Positions 60,101-64,000 of a stretch of DNA of 64,000 bases are shown here, in pieces. The stretch lies in contig OY747701.1 of assembly GCA_963556495.2 (NCBI GenBank), positions 41,712,001 through 41,776,000 on the forward strand, given 5' to 3'. This DNA is from Valencia hispanica. Lineage: Eukaryota > Chordata > Actinopteri > Cyprinodontiformes > Valenciidae. The stretch's first letter is position 1, and every line of letters starts with the position of its first letter. Both the position numbers and the translations under genes were made by a program. The notes beneath the pieces are model-generated. The model was not told where the DNA came from, ran no database searches, and saw nothing but the letters and a program-made list of their open reading frames with translations.

Positions 60101-60216
60101 CTGTACTTTTGCTTTTTCTGCACCCTGCTGTACTGCTTTTGATGTTTTAAGTAAAGCACTTTGAATTGTCTTGTAACATGAATTGGGCTTATAAATAAAT
60201 TTGCCTTGCCTTGCCT
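57127..60216 (+). mobile_element. L2-type LINE, almost full length, decayed
   Basis: About 3.1 kb with a short leader, endonuclease (57185-57766 and beyond), a connecting region, reverse transcriptase (58740-59832) and C-terminal part to a stop at 60021. The 3' end is AAATAAATTTGCCTTGCC with TTGCC units. It shares its 3' half with the 7440-8705 copy. It sits inside the dispersed repeat 56530-60303. The left limit is inferred from where the host repeat stops. Several frameshifts and one deletion in the polymerase make it inactive. Confidence 0.85.
57299..60021 (+). pseudogene. L2 endonuclease-reverse transcriptase, broken
   Basis: From ATG at 57299 the frame reads MALLNVRSIVGKT, FMFLTETWFD (catalytic Glu), RRGGGVAVLFNESF and IIIVGDFNIHVD. 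A frameshift near 57750 leads to FGLTQHITEPTHNKGHVLDL and VGLSDHCC (Ser-Asp-His). After another shift come KKSPWKNSTLVR and, from 58281, ALFVVVDRRTNSPV. Reverse transcriptase words follow: NNYRPISNLPFLSKI, then a deletion near 58810 that removes about 25 codons before GFRQHHT. LYLSAAFDTVDH carries Tyr-Leu where Asp is expected just before SAAFD. GVPQGSILGPLLFNIYMLPL, YADDTQIYI and LDYCNSVFTGLPKNSVRKLQ are intact. A stop at 59830 is followed in frame by 62 codons (GEAVFSFYAPHVWNKLPESL) to TAG at 60019-60021. Confidence 0.8.
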
Positions 60217-60261
60217 CAATATGTTGAGTTAATCCAATGTGATTGGCTGATTTGTGTTAAG

Positions 60262-60303
60262 CAATTAATGTGTACCTAAAAGGTTTTAGGTACACATTAA
60301 TTG
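60262..60303. repeat. 42-bp near-perfect palindrome
   Basis: Two 20-base arms (60262-60281 and 60284-60303) are exact reverse complements separated by only GG. The arms contain TTAATGTGTACCTAAAA and its complement. Single strands could form a hairpin. It lies at the right edge of the split dispersed repeat and no transcription unit is close by, so a terminator role is not implied. Confidence 0.95.
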
Positions 60304-63300
60304 TAACTAAAAAAGTTCCAAGTGAGTCCATTTTTTAATGATCATAGTAAAAAAAACTTCAGATATGATCATCTCTTTAGATAGAGCTAAAAATGGTGAT
60401 AGGTAAATTATAAGGCTTTTGGTGCTGTTAAAACAAGTCAGTCTATAAAATAAAAAGAAGAAATTTAAAAGACTAACAGCTCCGATGAAATAACTCCTGA
60501 AGATGAATCTAAAAACGAAACATTTATTGCTATTTAGATGGACTTTCTTTGATATCAGAGAAAAATGTAGCTGATTGTAAATAAACTCTGAACACGTCAT
60601 GCAGCTACCTCTGTGTCAGTGTGATCAGAGTGTCATTATACACATGGGTTCTTCTGTTTACCTCTCTCTTTACATGAGTTATTTAGGATAAACTAATAGC
60701 TTCTTTATGGTCAGTTTATCAATGTGCATGTAGGAGGGCACTCTGGACAACTGTTTTCATCCTGCTCAATTAGCATAATTAATTAACATTAATCAATACA
60801 AATAAATTATTTTTCAGCACTAAGAATAAATTACACTACATCTCCAACTGATCCAGCACTTTGCAAAGCTTTTATTGATCTCCCAAGAAATGAGATAATA
60901 CTCAGTGATGAGGCTTATAGTATTGTATTCCTATTGTAGTCGGCTATCTGAATGCTTACAGCGTCCATCATTAATCTAACTGAATAAAAAACAAACAAAC
61001 AAACAAAAAAAAAAACTTAGTAAAATGTGTATTAACAAACTTTCTTCAGTAAGCAGTCCAGAGAGGGTCCATTTTTATGCCTATGCTAAAACAACACAAA
61101 TATACATGACATGTCCTTTGTTCAATATAATTGTCTGTGCTGGAGTGACCAATCAGTAAAAACTATAAACTAAAACTGGAAAAAAAGATGGAGGGAGGGG
61201 AGGCTTCTTCATGTGGTCACAAATTTTCAGTGAAGTTATACGGAGAAACAGAATGTAGAGAGCTCTATAAGAAATTTTAAGGCTTTACAAAAAGACAAAT
61301 GCAATTTTAAATAGATATTGCAAACACATACTAGTCAACACTTCCTCTGTATTGCTGTCAGGTTTTCAGTGGCTTGGGTTAATCAGTAAAGCAAGGGGAA
61401 GGGTGCTATCTACTCAACACACTGCCGCATTTATTGATTCTGTTTACACATACACACATGGGCACATGCTCACACACTAAAAAGCTGACACCCTTTTTCA
61501 CCTGAAGAACAGGGGCCCATAACACCTCCTTTAACTAATCCATTGGGCCCCAAATAGATTTTCACATTTTACGCTCTGCAGGGAGGGGGAAAACACTGGA
61601 GCAGAACTGAAAGTGATATAAATGTATCAAAAAACAGATGAACAAACATTGTGGGAAGATTTATTACTGGAGATTTTAATAAAAATGGGAGGCGGATGAA
61701 TTGATTTTGGTTTAAGGGAGGGTGTTATAAGGAACAATTTATCGGGATGGCCCAGCTAAGATGCATTATTTTCCGATTGTTATCTGGCTTCACTGTTTAA
61801 GCGCCTGATTTGTGTTGTGTATTGCATTTTATGGGTAAGAAGGAAAGGGGAACTTTCGATGATTTAGGTGGAATGTATTAATCAAAGGCAGCCGGTGTGA
61901 ACCATAGATCGCCAAGCAAAAGAGGTACAGGTGACAGCTCATTCTGCTAAAGAATGTTTTGGAGCTGCACATCACCGCTTCTCAATTCCCCTTTTCCTCC
62001 TCAGCCTCCTCACCGCCTCCTTGTTTCTTGCTCTCTTCATCTCACTATCTTTCTTGCCTCATCACATAAGCCTCTTTCTCTTCCTCTCCTTTCTTGCTGT
62101 CTTTTTATATCCATGCCTATTTTCCACAGTGTGATGCACACTTAGTTTTAATTTTATGAGGCTGAGAGTAGCTTTTAACCATCCATGCGGCAAATAAACT
62201 GGAGATTACGAGTATTTAGTGTTTTCCTCCTTCGTAAATGCTCCCACAGTGCTCAGTGACCTTTACTGCTGCCTCTGACATGCTAAGAGACAAGCCCATC
62301 ATCATCATGTTTATGGATTCACTCCACTATCAGTATGGAATTGGTGTGCTGTTTGCCATTGTTCTGGCAGCTTGTTTTATTCTTTATCTTTGTGTTGTTT
62401 TTTATGTTTTCAAGTTTTTTTTTCAGTGTTTTATAACATAAAATCACATGTTGTGTAGTTGGTTTTTTAAAATTATCGTGGCTTGTTTGCCCCCTATTCC
62501 AATATTTAAAGTAGTCATCTCTTTACACAAACTTATTAGTCAACAAATATTTTTCCAAGATTGGAATTATTTAAATGATTAGCACACAAATTCACAAAGC
62601 TATTTGCACAAGCCTAACACATGCAAACCCAAGATTGCATCTTGAGTTAATCCTCAAAGTGCCCGCCAATTAAGATCTCGCAAATAACGTATCTCTGCAT
62701 CAATACAATTTGCTCACATTTTAATGAGACGCTGTGTGTAAGGCCTATTTTTATATATTTTTGTAAAAAATACACAGGGCAAAACTTATATTCCTCAAAG
62801 ACTGGCATTGTTCGTGACACAGATTTTGTAAAACAAATACTACTTAAATCTGGTGGTAAGCAGACAAAAAGATGGAAAAGCAACTTCCAGCAAAGCTGGC
62901 TTTACGCAAACAGAACCAAAATATTACAACATGGATAATTCTCATCATTTCCAATGATACTGGTAACTGCAAAATAAAAACTGTGGGTAAATTCTATCTT
63001 TCACTGTTTTAAATCTTAAGACTGTAAACCATTGCAACAGAGAGATTTTTACAAGCAGAAGTTAAACAGAAGCAGACATCTTAACCTTATTAACTTTAGC
63101 AAAGTGATTTAGTGAGGCCTTCTATACTATTGTTTTGGGTGTGAGAGGAGCAAAGGCAAAACCACAACTCTGTGAAAGAAACCAAATCTTTTTTTGATTT
63201 ACTTAGTGGCAAAGAATGTGATCATTTTCAACAAGACATAAATGTTTTTTTTTTCCAACAATATATCACAAAGAGTGTGGTCACAGTTGAATAGGAATGT

Positions 63301-64000
63301 TTGTATAAGACGTTCATGAGTGGAGCTCACTTTAGAGCCTTTTATTGTTTTTTTTACATGACGAATGAAGAATTGATGGCTTTGGTTCCCTTTTGCTCTC
63401 AATTAGCACATTTTAAATCTAAAATGAGGGAAATCAAAACTAAAAGTTTTTTTTAGTAAACATGTATATATACGACAGTGTTTAAACAAAAAGAGAACGA
63501 CAAGGTTGAATTAGAGTAAATGCATGGTATTAATTTGGGCACTCTGGCTGTTAAATGTACAGTATGTAAAAAAGCTTGACTCTTTAGCGCCACACAGTTC
63601 AGAGTAGGCATTGCAGCTGTGGTACTCGACACACATTTATGCATGTCATCAATAACTTCTAGGTCTGTTTTTTCTGTATTCTTTTCTAAATTGTATCTAA
63701 ATATGTGTTGAGTAATAGAAACAGTTTTTTTATGTTAGCTGTGTTGATGACTCCAAGCTAATGTAACAAGCAACAACAAGTTTTGTTTATTTTATATATT
63801 TGAAGCTATTTATTTCATTATTTGCCATTTCAGATATATACTAGGTAGTGGAGTCTGTAGTATTTTTTTCCTTCTGTAAACGGACTCAGATATCATCCAA
63901 CTATTCAATGTCAGTGGAGACAGGCAGAGGACATAGACGGGGGAGAGCACAGAGAGGCAGAGGTGTGTCGCATGCAGTTGAAGCAGGACAAACTACCCAA
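60304..64000. other. Unassigned right flank
   Basis: AT-rich sequence without a supportable gene, LINE, SINE or paired terminal repeat. Open frames are short and lack domains. An A/C-rich run (AAACAAACAAACAAAC) lies near 60990. Confidence 0.4.

Larger units (their letters stand above)
56530..60303 (+). repeat. Dispersed repeat split by two retroposons
   Basis: Three separated pieces read in the order of one well-known fish repeat. They are 56530-56741 (GATGGCATTCTGAATACCCT at its end), 56858-57126 (TGAGTGGTTATTTGAGCTAC, ATCAACAAGGCCTTTTCGTC, AAAATCCCAGTAGATTTTCAG, CACTTCACCACGTCCAG) and 60217-60300 (ATGTGATTGGCTGATTTGTG, GTGTACCTAA). A 116-base retroposon tail and an L2 element interrupt it. 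It has no coding frame. Class unknown to me; the outer borders are approximate and the right edge is altered by a palindrome. Confidence 0.6.

Noticed and set aside
1..64000. CRISPR arrays, bacterial operons, rRNA or intact tRNA genes
   Set aside because: No regularly spaced direct repeats, ribosome binding sites with packed genes, or tRNA/rRNA signatures. The sequence is vertebrate nuclear DNA.

Overview
This window reads as nuclear DNA of a ray-finned (teleost) fish. The evidence is the repeat set: Rex1-type and RTE/Rex3-type LINEs, L2-type LINEs ending in TTGCC units, salmonid/Sleeping Beauty-style Tc1 copies, hAT elements, tRNA-derived SINEs and long AC/AT microsatellites in AT-rich, mostly non-coding sequence. 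No bacterial, phage or organellar features were seen. Nearly all long reading frames belong to transposable elements or are chance frames. No complete host gene is present.

Layout. 1-5.4 kb: a decayed exon resembling the C-terminal domain of multi-copy teleost 'SAMD3-like' proteins (1114-1425, one in-frame stop), then two dispersed repeats. 5.6-9.15 kb: an old DNA transposon with a ruined Myb/SANT-like gene, split by a 5'-truncated L2. 12.11-14.70 kb: a hAT element with a perfect 8-bp target duplication, containing a whole Tc1 copy. 16.4-17.1 kb: a DNA-transposon remnant. 18.74-20.10 kb: two well-formed minus-strand exons that join in frame (22 + 41 whole codons), with a SINE in their intron. 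They are the best evidence for a host gene, which I could not name. 20.39-23.3 kb: a degenerate Tc1 of the Sleeping Beauty lineage split by a hAT deletion derivative.

26.5-28.35 kb: an RTE/Rex3 copy split by other repeats, including a small inverted-repeat element. 30.1 kb: an AT microsatellite. 31.1-31.5 kb: an inverted-repeat element rich in TAAATATTTAG-like words. 34.8-36.1 kb: a Tc1-type remnant split by an RTE/Rex3 3' half. 37.0-41.65 kb: a decayed LINE split by a nearly intact 3.2-kb Rex1 whose 981-codon reading frame has a single stop. 42.4-43.1 kb: a Tc1-type internally deleted element and another RTE/Rex3 tail. 45.4 kb: a SINE with 14-bp target duplications. 49.8 and 50.6 kb: two shared segments in swapped order. 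53.0-53.5 kb: an inverted-repeat element. 56.5-60.3 kb: a dispersed repeat split by a 116-bp retroposon tail with a perfect 15-bp duplication and by an almost full-length L2, ending in a 42-bp palindrome.

How it fits together: this looks like intergenic or long-intron DNA shaped by repeated rounds of transposon-into-transposon insertion. All seven larger LINE copies lie on the plus strand while the candidate host exons lie on the minus strand, as expected if they sit antisense in introns of one gene. I found no undescribed biological system that I can defend. The most useful leads are the two orphan exons, the near-intact Rex1, the exact nesting junctions, the palindrome and the swapped duplication. 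Family assignments come from memory of motifs, not from searches.
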